Program-made: the position numbers and the translations under genes
Part shown: in pieces, positions 1 through 6,915 of the stretch
Numbering within the stretch: position 1 is the first letter of the stretch
How the letters are laid out: every line of letters starts with the position of its first letter
Assembly (NCBI RefSeq): GCF_017743735.1
Contig: NZ_JAGHRO010000002.1
Span: 248,001 to 312,000 of the forward strand
DNA from: Shimia sp. R9_2
GTDB lineage: Bacteria; Pseudomonadota; Alphaproteobacteria; Rhodobacterales; Rhodobacteraceae
Length of the DNA: 64,000 nucleotides
Direction of reading: 5' to 3'
Notes under the pieces: model-generated
Told to the model about the DNA's origin: nothing
The model's input: only the letters and a program-made list of their open reading frames with translations
The model's database searches: none

Positions 1-1
1 G

Positions 2-271
2 GTCACGGGCCTGACTGTGGTGATGATGGTGGGGCTTGTAACGGTGGTTGCGCTGATTGTCATGCGCTTCCGTGACGATGGGCCGATCCTGCCGGAAAAC
101 CTCACGCTGGACGGCGGTGCAGAGGCGCAGGCGGTCACTATGGGAGACGGCTGGGTGGCCATTGTGACCACCGACAACCGCATTTTGATTCACGACCGCA
201 TCACAGGTGCATTGCGCCAGGAGATCGCGCTGTCCGCAGGGGGTTTTGGCGCGTCTGTCGGCGAAGACTAG
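2..271 (+). CDS. DUF6476-like single-pass membrane protein (5' end outside window)
   Basis: The reading frame is open from the first bases of the window, so the true start lies upstream. A GTG at 17 is in frame, but it falls inside a hydrophobic segment that already begins before it, so it is unlikely to be the start. What is visible is one transmembrane helix of about 22 residues, then a short arginine-rich turn (RFRDD) and a soluble tail with the pattern GWVAIVTTDNRILIHDR. This resembles the DUF6476 family of small Rhodobacteraceae membrane proteins, from memory of the family. No function is known. A strong bidirectional hairpin follows at 326-360. Confidence 0.6.
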   Translation, partial: VTGLTVVMMVGLVTVVALIVMRFRDDGPILPENLTLDGGAEAQAVTMGDGWVAIVTTDNRILIHDRITGALRQEIALSAGGFGASVGED

Positions 272-325
272 ACACTCAAAGCCCAAACCGTACTGCCCTG
301 ACAGCCCAAAGAACGCCAAAAAACA

Positions 326-360
326 AAAAAGCTCCCAGCCATAACAGCTGAGAGCTTTTT
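326..360. terminator. Bidirectional intrinsic terminator
   Basis: A nine-base-pair stem (AAAAAGCTC at 326-334 with GAGCTTTTT at 352-360) has an additional inner CAGC/GCTG pairing. It reads as hairpin plus T-run on both strands. It can end the membrane-protein gene from the left and the tRNA-His transcript from the right. Confidence 0.85.
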
Positions 361-362
361 GA

Positions 363-439
363 TGGTACCGCCTCCCCGGCTCGAACGGGGGACCTCTGGA
401 TCCACAATCCAGCGCTCTAACCTACTGAGCTAAGGCGGC
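363..439 (-). tRNA. tRNA-His (GTG)
   Basis: A full cloverleaf is readable on the minus strand: acceptor GCCGCCT with AGGCGGT, a D-loop with TTAGCTCAG, an anticodon stem CTGGA/TCCAG around loop TTGTGGA (anticodon GTG), a T-loop GTTCGAGC, and an encoded CCA at 365-363. The base before G1 is T, not the usual G-1. The acceptor closes with a G1:U72 pair and the discriminator is A73. This fits the alphaproteobacterial tRNA-His type that lost G-1. The terminator at 326-360 follows directly. Confidence 0.95.
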
Positions 440-484
440 ACTGTGAGGGGCGGTTTACAGATACCATTCGGGGGATGCAAGCAC

Positions 485-973
485 CTAAAACACGATTTCC
501 CAGGTTTGTTCGACAAGATCGCATCCAAAGCTATGCACCGGTCGTTCCGCCACACAGCGCCAGCCGTTTTTGGCATATAAAGCGCAGGCTGCCTCATGGC
601 TTTTGTGGGTCCAGAGCGTCATGCCCTCATAGCCAACGCCCCGCGCAAACCCCATGCAGGTGTCCAAAAGCCGTTGACCCAAGCCAAAGCCGCGCGCCTC
701 CGGCAGCACCAGAAACAGGCGCAGCTTTGCGAATCCCTCCCGGTCTGCGCGCACGCAGAAAATACATCCCAGCCGGTGCCCGTCGTGCTCGGCAATCCAG
801 CCTGATTCTTTGCCGATCTCGTGATAGACAAGAAATCCGCGGGCGATCTCCGCCACCAGAGGGCCAAAGCTGTCATCAAACCCTTCTTCGCGCGCATAGA
901 GCGTGGCGTGGCTTTCCACCAGCCAGTCCAGATCCTGCGCGGCAAACTTCCGGAAGGTGATTCCGTCATCCAC
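485..973 (-). CDS. GNAT-family N-acetyltransferase
   Basis: The protein is about 162 residues and a single GNAT domain. Acetyl-CoA-binding motif A is clear (LRLFLVLPEARGFGLGQRLL, with the RGFGLG pyrophosphate loop). It is followed by the family's ALYAKNGW segment near the C-terminus. The acceptor substrate cannot be told. I chose the GTG at 973 because an AAGGGGGG ribosome-binding stretch lies about 9 bases upstream and the domain starts just after it (ITFRKF). The frame stays open to a GTG at 1030, so a 19-residue longer form is possible. It is transcribed toward the tRNA-His and has no operon partner. Confidence 0.75.
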   Translation of the reverse strand: MDDGITFRKFAAQDLDWLVESHATLYAREEGFDDSFGPLVAEIARGFLVYHEIGKESGWIAEHDGHRLGCIFCVRADREGFAKLRLFLVLPEARGFGLGQRLLDTCMGFARGVGYEGMTLWTHKSHEAACALYAKNGWRCVAERPVHSFGCDLVEQTWEIVF

Positions 974-1150
974 TGCCCTGCCCCCCTTCAACCTCTCCAC
1001 AGCCGACCTCTCCACCACGCGCCTCACCACCGCAACCGCAAACCGCCAGATCCGCGCACAGCTTGCCTTTGGCGCAAGTTCACGCTACCGCAATCGGCAC
1101 AACATGGAACCCCCAAGACCGACCATCAGACTGACCCCAAGGAGATCGCC

Positions 1151-1336
1151 ATGGGCATCAACACCGAAAGCAACATCGAAGCCAACATGCAAATCGGCCC
1201 CACCGATCAGGGTTTTGTGCGCATCTACATCGAAGCCGGTGGCTTGGAAATCCCGATGGATTTTGACCCTGAGGAAGCCGAGGAAATCGCCGAAGAAATT
1301 CGCGCAGCCGCAGCCACGGCGCGTCAGGTGAAGTGA
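1151..1336 (+). CDS. DUF6324 family small acidic protein
   Basis: A 61-residue protein starting at an ATG with AAGGAGA nine bases upstream. It is strongly acidic in the second half (DFDPEEAEEIAEEIRAA) and has no membrane segment or signal peptide. The sequence matches the DUF6324 family of Rhodobacterales as I remember it. No function is known. It stands alone, divergent from the GNAT gene, and is followed nine bases later by a GC-rich hairpin and a repeat-like element at 1345-1406. Confidence 0.75.
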   Translation: MGINTESNIEANMQIGPTDQGFVRIYIEAGGLEIPMDFDPEEAEEIAEEIRAAAATARQVK

Positions 1337-1344
1337 GGCTGGTT

Positions 1345-1406
1345 AGGGGCGCAGCCCCTGCCACATCTGCGATGTTGATACCCTGGGATATTTGAAGAAT
1401 GAGAAG
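1345..1406 (+). repeat. Intergenic repeat element, copy 1
   Basis: A short GC hairpin (AGGGGC at 1345-1350 with GCCCCT at 1354-1359) is followed at 1381-1406 by CCCTGGGATATTT and then AATGAGAAG. A second copy in the opposite orientation lies at 6805-6870, with a hairpin and CCCCCGGGATATTT then AATGAGAAG. The shared text and shared arrangement suggest a dispersed intergenic element of this lineage. Confidence 0.5.
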
Positions 1407-1519
1407 CCAGGGCGGCTTCAGGCGCGGTCAGCTCAGGATCTCTCCCGGGTCTTTGAGTTCAAAGGCTTTGATCTCAAACTCATAAAACCCATTTCGGTCG
1501 CCGCGCTCTGCACGCGCGA

Positions 1520-1984
1520 TCAGCCTTCCTCTTCCGCCTCCTCCGGCAAGGCCGAAAGCTTGGGATCGCGGTAGCGCTGGAGGCGCCGCGCCGCATCCAT
1601 GGCAAATTTCTGGATCATCTTTTTGCGCCGCGCCGGAGCCAGCTTTTCTTCGGGCCCCATGCGAATGATCTCCGCATCATAGGCATCCGCAAAGATCAGC
1701 CCCGTGCCCTCGGGCAAAAGCTCGGTGGGAAAATCCGTGTCCACCGCCCAGAAATAGCGGTCGCCCCACTCAAGATAGCCCTGCCATTTCTTGTCGGTCT
1801 GAAAATCTTCGCGGCTGGATTTGCACTCAATCACCCAAAGTTCGCCTTTAGGTCCCAAGGCCATCACATCCACGCGCAGACCGCGGGCGGGCACAAATTC
1901 CTCAACAGAGACAAAGCCATGGCTGCGCAGATGGCGGCTGACACCGCGCGCGAGGCGCTGTCCGGGTTGCAAATTCTCTTCCAT
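1520..1984 (-). CDS. mmcB: MmcB family DNA repair protein
   Basis: A 154-residue protein of the MmcB family, named for a Caulobacter DNA-damage-repair factor. It looks like a small nuclease-fold protein. A segment with LRVDVMALGPKGELWVIECK carries the D...ECK arrangement of restriction-endonuclease-like folds, followed by DKKWQGYLEWGDRYFWAV. The ATG at 1984 (MEENLQPGQ) is preferred over an in-frame upstream start at 2020, which adds twelve residues unlike the family. It is monocistronic. I saw no SOS box near it. Confidence 0.8.
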   Translation of the reverse strand: MEENLQPGQRLARGVSRHLRSHGFVSVEEFVPARGLRVDVMALGPKGELWVIECKSSREDFQTDKKWQGYLEWGDRYFWAVDTDFPTELLPEGTGLIFADAYDAEIIRMGPEEKLAPARRKKMIQKFAMDAARRLQRYRDPKLSALPEEAEEEG

Positions 1985-2141
1985 GCTCACAGCGTGAACA
2001 TATGGAGAACATAATTTCAAGCTCTGATTTGAAGGGACACAGGCGGGCCACCCCTTGTCTTTGCGCGGGTGCGGGCATAGATAGGTCAGCGGCGGGTGCT
2101 GCCCTTCTCGTGATACGGTTGCATTCCGGTGGCCTTAAGCA

Positions 2142-2218
2142 ATTCCGAGGGAGCTGGCTCTGTCCTGGTCCTGGCCTGGTTACCTGGCGCCCACCTGTAT
2201 ATACAGGTCCTCGGGAAT
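2142..2218. other. Palindrome inside a long inverted repeat, possible structured element
   Basis: Between mmcB and the ATP-grasp gene, ATTCCGAGG at 2142-2150 pairs with CCTCGGGAAT at 2209-2218 (one-base bulge). This encloses four CCTGG-type repeats and a perfect 16-base palindrome, ACCTGTATATACAGGT, at 2193-2208. No coding frame explains it. It could be a structured RNA, a terminator region for the ATP-grasp gene, or a regulator site. Confidence 0.35.
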
Positions 2219-2255
2219 GAGATAACCCCACGGCTGCGTTTGCGGGCCCGCCACT

Positions 2256-3065
2256 TTACGCCTCTGTGAAAAGAGCCTCGATAGCGTGAACGAGCTTGGT
2301 TAAGTCTGCCGCATAAAACCCTGCCGCGTTTATGCTATTTGTTTCGATGATATGGTGCATGTCGCCAATTTGGCAGACATCCATGACATAGGCGGATGCA
2401 TAACCCGCATTTTTCTGTGTCATCTCGCGCCCGAAACGTAGAGCCTCCTCTGTGATGTCATGCACATAGCCCACGCGACCTGCTTGCTTGTAACGGGAAT
2501 ACGTCACCAACTGATCATCAACGATCCAAAGACGCCACTCTGTATCAATCTCCTTTGGCGCGGAGAACATGACATTTGTATCCGGTCGCAGTGAACCGAT
2601 TGGAAGTTGCTCTTCTGGCAGGTTGGAAACCCGATGCGCCAGCTGCGCAATTTCTCCAGCCTGCATAACGCGTCCGGGAATCTCTTTGCTGTCCTCAACA
2701 GGCCGCAAAAACCAGTACTGCGCCGGATCGCACAAGAAAGCAGGGCAATCCGCAAAGCGCATCACCCGAGCCTCAGGTCCGTTTAACAAGAATGGATGCC
2801 ACACTTCTTGATCCAAGAAGGGAGCAATTCGAATGACGCCCGGTTGCAAGCCCTGTGCTTCGGCGTACTTCCACATACTATAAGCGCCAAACATGACGAC
2901 AGAGCGCGGATCTTTGATCACCGGCGCAGGTGTAAGGTCGCCAACAAACGGCACTATTTTGTGCCAGCTAATGTCGCGTCCCATCGCGAGCAAAACTTCG
3001 CCCAACTTCTCTGTGTCTTCAAAGTCTTGAAGCAACCACTGCATCAATTTTCTCTCAAATGGCAT
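2256..3065 (-). CDS. ATP-grasp (R2K-clade-like, DUF4343-type) protein
   Basis: A 269-residue protein without signal peptide or membrane helix. The C-terminal half has ATP-grasp features: EWRLWIVDDQLVTYSRY, then DVCQIGDMHHIIETNSINA, where the E-x-N trio matches the metal-binding end of the fold. It best resembles the R2K clade (formerly DUF4343), whose members are predicted peptide or amine ligases of unknown substrate. Base composition is visibly less GC-rich than the neighbours, and the gene stands alone, both suggestive of transfer. The assignment rests on motif pattern only. Confidence 0.6.
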   Translation of the reverse strand: MPFERKLMQWLLQDFEDTEKLGEVLLAMGRDISWHKIVPFVGDLTPAPVIKDPRSVVMFGAYSMWKYAEAQGLQPGVIRIAPFLDQEVWHPFLLNGPEARVMRFADCPAFLCDPAQYWFLRPVEDSKEIPGRVMQAGEIAQLAHRVSNLPEEQLPIGSLRPDTNVMFSAPKEIDTEWRLWIVDDQLVTYSRYKQAGRVGYVHDITEEALRFGREMTQKNAGYASAYVMDVCQIGDMHHIIETNSINAAGFYAADLTKLVHAIEALFTEA

Positions 3066-3130
3066 GCGCTATGCGGCGTTTTTTTCTGCTTGCGGACGAT
3101 ATCCAATACAGCGGGCGATGCAACTCAAGC

Positions 3131-3177
3131 TTGACATAATACCAAAAGGTACCACATATTTATAGTACCAAACGGTA
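3131..3177 (+). promoter_or_regulatory. arsR promoter with paired TACC-N4-GGTA operators
   Basis: A TTGACA -35 box lies at 3131-3136 and a weak CATATT -10 at 3155-3160. Two near-identical 12-base palindromes, TACCAAAAGGTA (3140-3151) and TACCAAACGGTA (3166-3177), are centred 26 bases apart. They lie between the -35 box and the region just past the -10. This is the layout expected for autorepression by the ArsR protein encoded 20 bases downstream. Confidence 0.6.
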
Positions 3178-3196
3178 TTATTAATGGGGGAGCCCC

Positions 3197-3553
3197 ATGC
3201 CCGATCACCTGCAACCTGTCTTCCGCGCTTTGGGTGACCCCACCCGTCGCGATATTCTGCGCATGTTGGGGGACACACCGATGACCATCGCAGAAGTCTC
3301 CGATCACTTCGACATGACCCGCGCTGCCGTGAAGAAGCACCTTGTTGTGCTTTCAGACGGCGGGTTGATCACAGTGACCCCGCGTGGGCGCGAAAAAGTA
3401 AATGCGCTCAATCCCTTGGCGCTCAAACCTGCTTTGGATTGGCTGGGGTGGTTTGACCAATTCTGGGACGCGCGCCTCACCGCACTCAAGACCGCCATCG
3501 AAACCGACATCCAAAAGGAGACTGACAATGACGCTGGACAGCACAATGGCTGA
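3197..3553 (+). CDS. ArsR/SmtB-family transcriptional repressor
   Basis: A 118-residue winged-helix protein. The opening (FRALGDPTRRDILRMLGD) and recognition helix region (MTRAAVKKHLVVLSDGGLI) are typical of ArsR regulators. There are no cysteine pairs for metal sensing, so it belongs to the non-metal group that is usually paired with an AHSA1/SRPBCC protein. That is exactly the gene overlapping its 3' end by 26 bases. The start follows a GGGGGAG stretch. Two palindromic sites in its promoter suggest autoregulation. Confidence 0.85.
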   Translation: MPDHLQPVFRALGDPTRRDILRMLGDTPMTIAEVSDHFDMTRAAVKKHLVVLSDGGLITVTPRGREKVNALNPLALKPALDWLGWFDQFWDARLTALKTAIETDIQKETDNDAGQHNG

Positions 3554-3965
3554 ACTTTCCCAAGACACGACCATTCGCAAATCCGTCTTCCTCGCAGTGC
3601 CCAGGGACCGTGTTTGGGCCTTTCTCACCAAATCGGAGCTGCTGGGCAAATGGTTCCACCCTTCCGATGCGGATCTCACGGTTGGAGAAGACTACACGCT
3701 GCGTTCCCAGAAAGACGGCGACCGCATGTGCTGGGGCAAGGTGGTTGAAGCCCATCCGCATGACTACATGAAATGGGATTTCACCGTGGGGCCTATGGAA
3801 GGCCAGATGAGTACCGTGGAATGGGAGCTGAAGGACGCCCCCGGTGGCACGCGCCTTACGCTCACCCACTCTGGTCTGCCCAAGGATGTGGACGGCTTTG
3901 GTCTCGTCTTGGCGCTCGACAAAGGCTGGCACGGCTTCCTGCTCAACCTGCACGACATGCAGTGA
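3528..3965 (+). CDS. SRPBCC / AHSA1-domain protein
   Basis: A 145-residue START-like fold of the AHSA1 type. The N-terminal strand (IRKSVFLAVPRDRVWAFLT), the ELLGKWFHP helix and the C-terminal GWHGFLLNLHDM are all family features. Such proteins bind hydrophobic ligands, and in bacteria they often sit behind an ArsR repressor as here. The ATG at 3528 has AAAAGGAG upstream and lies inside the end of arsR, so the two genes are translationally coupled. The ligand is unknown. Confidence 0.8.
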   Translation: MTLDSTMAELSQDTTIRKSVFLAVPRDRVWAFLTKSELLGKWFHPSDADLTVGEDYTLRSQKDGDRMCWGKVVEAHPHDYMKWDFTVGPMEGQMSTVEWELKDAPGGTRLTLTHSGLPKDVDGFGLVLALDKGWHGFLLNLHDMQ

Positions 3966-3972
3966 TCCCAAC

Positions 3973-3998
3973 AAAAAAGCGCCCTTGGAGGGGCGCTT
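3973..3998 (-). terminator. Intrinsic terminator for the 4024-4353 gene
   Basis: On the minus strand the stem AAGCGCCC/GGGCGCTT with a five-base loop is followed by six T residues. It lies 26 bases after the stop of the minus-strand membrane protein gene and 8 bases after the plus-strand AHSA1 gene. The plus strand lacks a T-run. Confidence 0.8.
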
Positions 3999-4023
3999 CG
4001 CTGCGATTTACTGCGGCCTGAGA

Positions 4024-4353
4024 TCAGCGGCGGATCTGGCGCTGTTGAGGTGTACGGCGATCCACTTTGACCGGCACCGGCTCTGCCAGCATCACCGGCA
4101 GCATCTGGCGCTTGCCGCCACCGGGCTGATCGTCGTCTTTCAGTCGCATGATGGCGATACCGAACTGCACGCCGGCGAACACGATGCCATTCAGCACCCA
4201 CATCACCACCAGCGCAATCGCGCCTTCAGAGCTGCTGCTCACCAGATGCCAGAGATTGGCCACGTTGAAATACATCAACATCCCGACAAACACGGCGGAC
4301 AAGGCAAACCCAATCGCGACCTGACGAATGTAAAGAGAGATAAGCTTTGGCAT
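4024..4353 (-). CDS. Small two-helix membrane protein, unknown function
   Basis: A 109-residue protein with a strong GGAGG ribosome-binding site. There are two predicted transmembrane helices, at about residues 11-30 and 45-67, joined by a serine-rich loop (VSSSSEG). The charged tail is rich in proline, lysine and arginine and is presumably cytoplasmic. I recognise no family. It lies downstream of nusB on the same strand but about 175 bases away, with its own terminator at 3973-3998. Confidence 0.6.
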   Translation of the reverse strand: MPKLISLYIRQVAIGFALSAVFVGMLMYFNVANLWHLVSSSSEGAIALVVMWVLNGIVFAGVQFGIAIMRLKDDDQPGGGKRQMLPVMLAEPVPVKVDRRTPQQRQIRR

Positions 4354-4529
4354 GGCAGTGCCTCCTTTCGCTCATTAAACGACAGCCTGTCAGAAACGGC
4401 AAGCCAATCCGGCGCGACATATTTGTCCTACGACACGTCACACAGCATACGCCACCGCGCGCGTCGCGGATCACCTTGGCGCGCGAAGGTTAACAGCCGA
4501 TTAATGAGTTGGAGAAAGCAAGGAGGCGC

Positions 4530-5000
4530 TTAGAACGCCTCCGGTTTGGCCTCACGCGCCATGTGATCCAGCACCGCATTCACAAAGCGGGATTCCTTGC
4601 CGTCCGGGAAGAAGGCCGCGGCAATGCCGACATATTCGGTGATCACCACCTTGGGTGGGGTCTCACTTTGCAGGATCTCCGCACCTGCCGCACGGAACAG
4701 CGCGCGCAGCGTCGGGTCGATCCGGTCAATCGGCCATTTTGCCACCAGCGCGCGGTCGGTCATCTGGTCAATTGGCGCCTGATAGTTCACCGCATCCTCA
4801 AGGGTTTTGCGGAACAGCTCCGCATCGCCCTCGATCATGTCCGTGCCATCATCCACCTCGGCGCCAAACCGGTGGTCCAGAAACTCCACCCGCACCTGAT
4901 CTACGGTTTGGTGTGAGCTTTCCATCTGAAACAGCGCCTGCACCGCATAGAGCCGGGAGGCGGATTTCATCTTACGTTTCTGGTTACCTGAAAGGGTCAT
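4530..5000 (-). CDS. nusB: Transcription antitermination factor NusB
   Basis: A 156-residue all-helical NusB protein that acts with NusE (S10) at boxA sites in rRNA antitermination. Family features are SASRLYAVQALFQME near the N-terminus and PPKVVITEYVGIAAAFFP followed by RFVNAVLDHMA at the end. The ATG at 5000 overlaps the ribH stop as ATGA, which fixes the start. The pairing ribH-nusB is the usual arrangement, here at the end of the riboflavin cluster. Confidence 0.95.
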   Translation of the reverse strand: MTLSGNQKRKMKSASRLYAVQALFQMESSHQTVDQVRVEFLDHRFGAEVDDGTDMIEGDAELFRKTLEDAVNYQAPIDQMTDRALVAKWPIDRIDPTLRALFRAAGAEILQSETPPKVVITEYVGIAAAFFPDGKESRFVNAVLDHMAREAKPEAF

Positions 5001-5548
5001 GCCGTTGGATTGTCCTTGAGTTGACCAGCGATCTTGAGTTCTTCGGTGTCGGGCAAAAAGCCGACTCCCTTGCGCTGAGCGCCCCACTTACGGCTCAACG
5101 CCACAAGATGCAAGGCCGCAGCGGCCGCACCGCCACCTTTGTTCTGATCTTCCGGATCGGCGCGCACTTCGGCCTGCTTGCGGTTCTCCACCGTCAGGAT
5201 GCCGTTGCCGATGCACAGCCCCTGCAGCCCCAGAAGCTGGATCGCGCGGCTGCTGTCATTACAGACAGTTTCATAATGCGTGGTCTCGCCACGGATCACA
5301 CAGCCCAGCGCCACATAGCCATCAAAGTTGCTCATGCGCTCGGCAATGCCAATCGCGGTTGGGATCTCTAGCGCGCCGGGCACTTCGACCACCTCATAGG
5401 TGCCGCCTGCGGCCTCAATCTCCGCCACAGCGCCCGCCAGCATATTGTCGGCGATGTCTTTGTAGTAAGGTGACATCACGATGGCGAGCTTGACCGGCTT
5501 GTCGAACTCTGCGCGCGGCATGATGTAGTGTTTTTCTGCGCCTGCCAT
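4997..5548 (-). CDS. ribH: 6,7-dimethyl-8-ribityllumazine synthase
   Basis: The 183-residue lumazine synthase condenses 5-amino-6-ribitylaminouracil with 3,4-dihydroxy-2-butanone 4-phosphate, the step before riboflavin synthase. Visible motifs are VPGALEIPTAI, the active-site GCVIRGETTHYE and GNGILTVE. The ATG at 5548 has AAGGAT seven bases upstream. It is 4 bases from the ribB stop and overlaps nusB by four bases, so ribB-ribH-nusB is one transcript. The tail is slightly longer than in E. coli. Confidence 0.95.
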   Translation of the reverse strand: MAGAEKHYIMPRAEFDKPVKLAIVMSPYYKDIADNMLAGAVAEIEAAGGTYEVVEVPGALEIPTAIGIAERMSNFDGYVALGCVIRGETTHYETVCNDSSRAIQLLGLQGLCIGNGILTVENRKQAEVRADPEDQNKGGGAAAAALHLVALSRKWGAQRKGVGFLPDTEELKIAGQLKDNPTA

Positions 5549-5552
5549 GGTC

Positions 5553-6674
5553 TTATCCTTCCGAGAGAATGGGGCGTGTGCCCACGATGGACAGCCCATA
5601 GGCGTCCAGTCCGAGGTATTTGGTTTCCGGGCTATCGGTCAGCAGGATCAGCTCTTTACAACCGAGGTTGGAGAGGATCTGCGCGCCAAGTCCTGTGCGT
5701 TTCACAATGCGCGGGCCTTCGTCTTCATCGGCGTAAAGGCTGTGGCGCACTTCGCGGAACAGGCAGACCACACCGCGGCCTTCCTCGGCAATCTTGCGCA
5801 TGGCGGTGGGCAGCTCGTTGACCGATTTTGGCCCAAGGCCCAGCACATCTCCCGCCTCATGCAGCGCATGGGTGCGCGACAGAACCGGCTCTGGTGTGGT
5901 GATATCGCCCTTGATCATCACCACATGCTCGATGCCATGGATCTGATCGGTGAAGATGCGCATCTCCCAATCGCCGCCATATTCCGAGGTCACGGTCTCG
6001 CGCGAGGTTTCCACCACCTCATTGTCCACACGTGAACGATAGGCAATCAGGTCGCTGATCGTGCCGATCTTCAGGTCGTGCTTTTTGGCAAATTCCACCA
6101 GTTCCGGCAGGCGGGACATGGTGCCGTCTTCGTTCATAATCTCACATATCACCGCGCTGGGGTGACAGCCTGCGAGGCGCGAAATATCCACCGAGGCTTC
6201 GGTGTGACCGGCGCGCACCAGCACACCGCCACGCTTAGCCCGCAGCGGGAAGACATGCCCCGGCGTGGCAATCGCCGCCATGGTGTTCTGCTCATTGATC
6301 GCAGTGGCAATGGTCAACGCGCGGTCTGCGGCGGAAATCCCGGTGCTCACCCCCTCACGCGCCTCGATGGATACGGTGAAAGCGGTCTCGTGACGCGAGG
6401 AGTTGTTCACCGCCATCATCGGCAGGCCCAGAGTGTCAATCCGCTCAGCGGTCATGGGAAGGCAGATCAGCCCGCGCCCATGGGTGGCCATGAAGTTGAC
6501 CGCCGCCGCATCGGCGAATTCGGCCGGGATGATCAGATCCCCTTCGTTTTCACGATCCTCATGGTCCACAAGGATATACATCTTGCCATTGCGCGCCTCT
6601 GCAATGATCTCCTCAATCGGGCTGATCGCATCACGCAGGCTTTGCTCAACGGGGCCGGGCTGTTCAAAAGACAT
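5553..6674 (-). CDS. ribB: 3,4-dihydroxy-2-butanone 4-phosphate synthase with degenerate GTP cyclohydrolase II-like domain (RibBX type)
   Basis: The 373-residue protein has an N-terminal DHBP synthase domain of about 215 residues. It converts ribulose 5-phosphate to the four-carbon riboflavin precursor. The motifs [21 protein letters not shown] and [16 protein letters not shown] are intact. The C-terminal part aligns with GTP cyclohydrolase II ([12 protein letters not shown] for the usual THSECLTGDVFG-like segment), but the zinc-binding Cys...Cys-x-Cys cluster is absent. It should therefore not hydrolyse GTP, as in RibBX proteins. GGAGATGACAG precedes the ATG. I found no FMN-riboswitch-like sequence upstream. 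Confidence 0.9.
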   Translation of the reverse strand: MSFEQPGPVEQSLRDAISPIEEIIAEARNGKMYILVDHEDRENEGDLIIPAEFADAAAVNFMATHGRGLICLPMTAERIDTLGLPMMAVNNSSRHETAFTVSIEAREGVSTGISAADRALTIATAINEQNTMAAIATPGHVFPLRAKRGGVLVRAGHTEASVDISRLAGCHPSAVICEIMNEDGTMSRLPELVEFAKKHDLKIGTISDLIAYRSRVDNEVVETSRETVTSEYGGDWEMRIFTDQIHGIEHVVMIKGDITTPEPVLSRTHALHEAGDVLGLGPKSVNELPTAMRKIAEEGRGVVCLFREVRHSLYADEDEGPRIVKRTGLGAQILSNLGCKELILLTDSPETKYLGLDAYGLSIVGTRPILSEG

Positions 6675-6804
6675 CTGTCATCTCCGCACTGTTGCCGCCC
6701 AGATAGACCATGCGTGCTCTGAATGAAAGTGCAGGAACGGCCACCCCGGGTGCAAAATCGCCCTCCTTTGTACCCAGAGCTTGCCCAAGAAAGCCTCCCA
6801 ACAG

Positions 6805-6870
6805 CTTCTCATTGCAGAAAATATCCCGGGGGTGTGCTTGCGCTTTGCGCAAGTGAGGGGGCTGGCCCCC
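6805..6870 (-). repeat. Intergenic repeat element, copy 2, with hairpins
   Basis: Read on the minus strand, a GGGGG/CCCCC hairpin (6857-6870) is followed by a perfect seven-base hairpin (CTTGCGC at 6837-6843 with GCGCAAG at 6847-6853). CCCCCGGGATATTT and AATGAGAAG come next, at 6832-6805. This is the inverted counterpart of the element at 1345-1406. It occupies most of the gap between ribB and the divergent racemase-family gene. Confidence 0.5.
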
Positions 6871-6915
6871 TGCCCCGGTTTACGCATAGGCTCTCCCTTA
6901 AGAAGAGGACAGACC

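Noticed and set aside
2193..2208. E. coli-type LexA operator in the ACCTGTATATACAGGT palindrome
   Set aside because: The CTGT and ACAG halves are only four bases apart, not eight, and alphaproteobacterial LexA uses a different motif.
6675..6915. Possible FMN riboswitch before ribB
   Set aside because: None of the conserved FMN-element blocks can be read in this gap on the minus strand; the hairpins there belong to the intergenic repeat.
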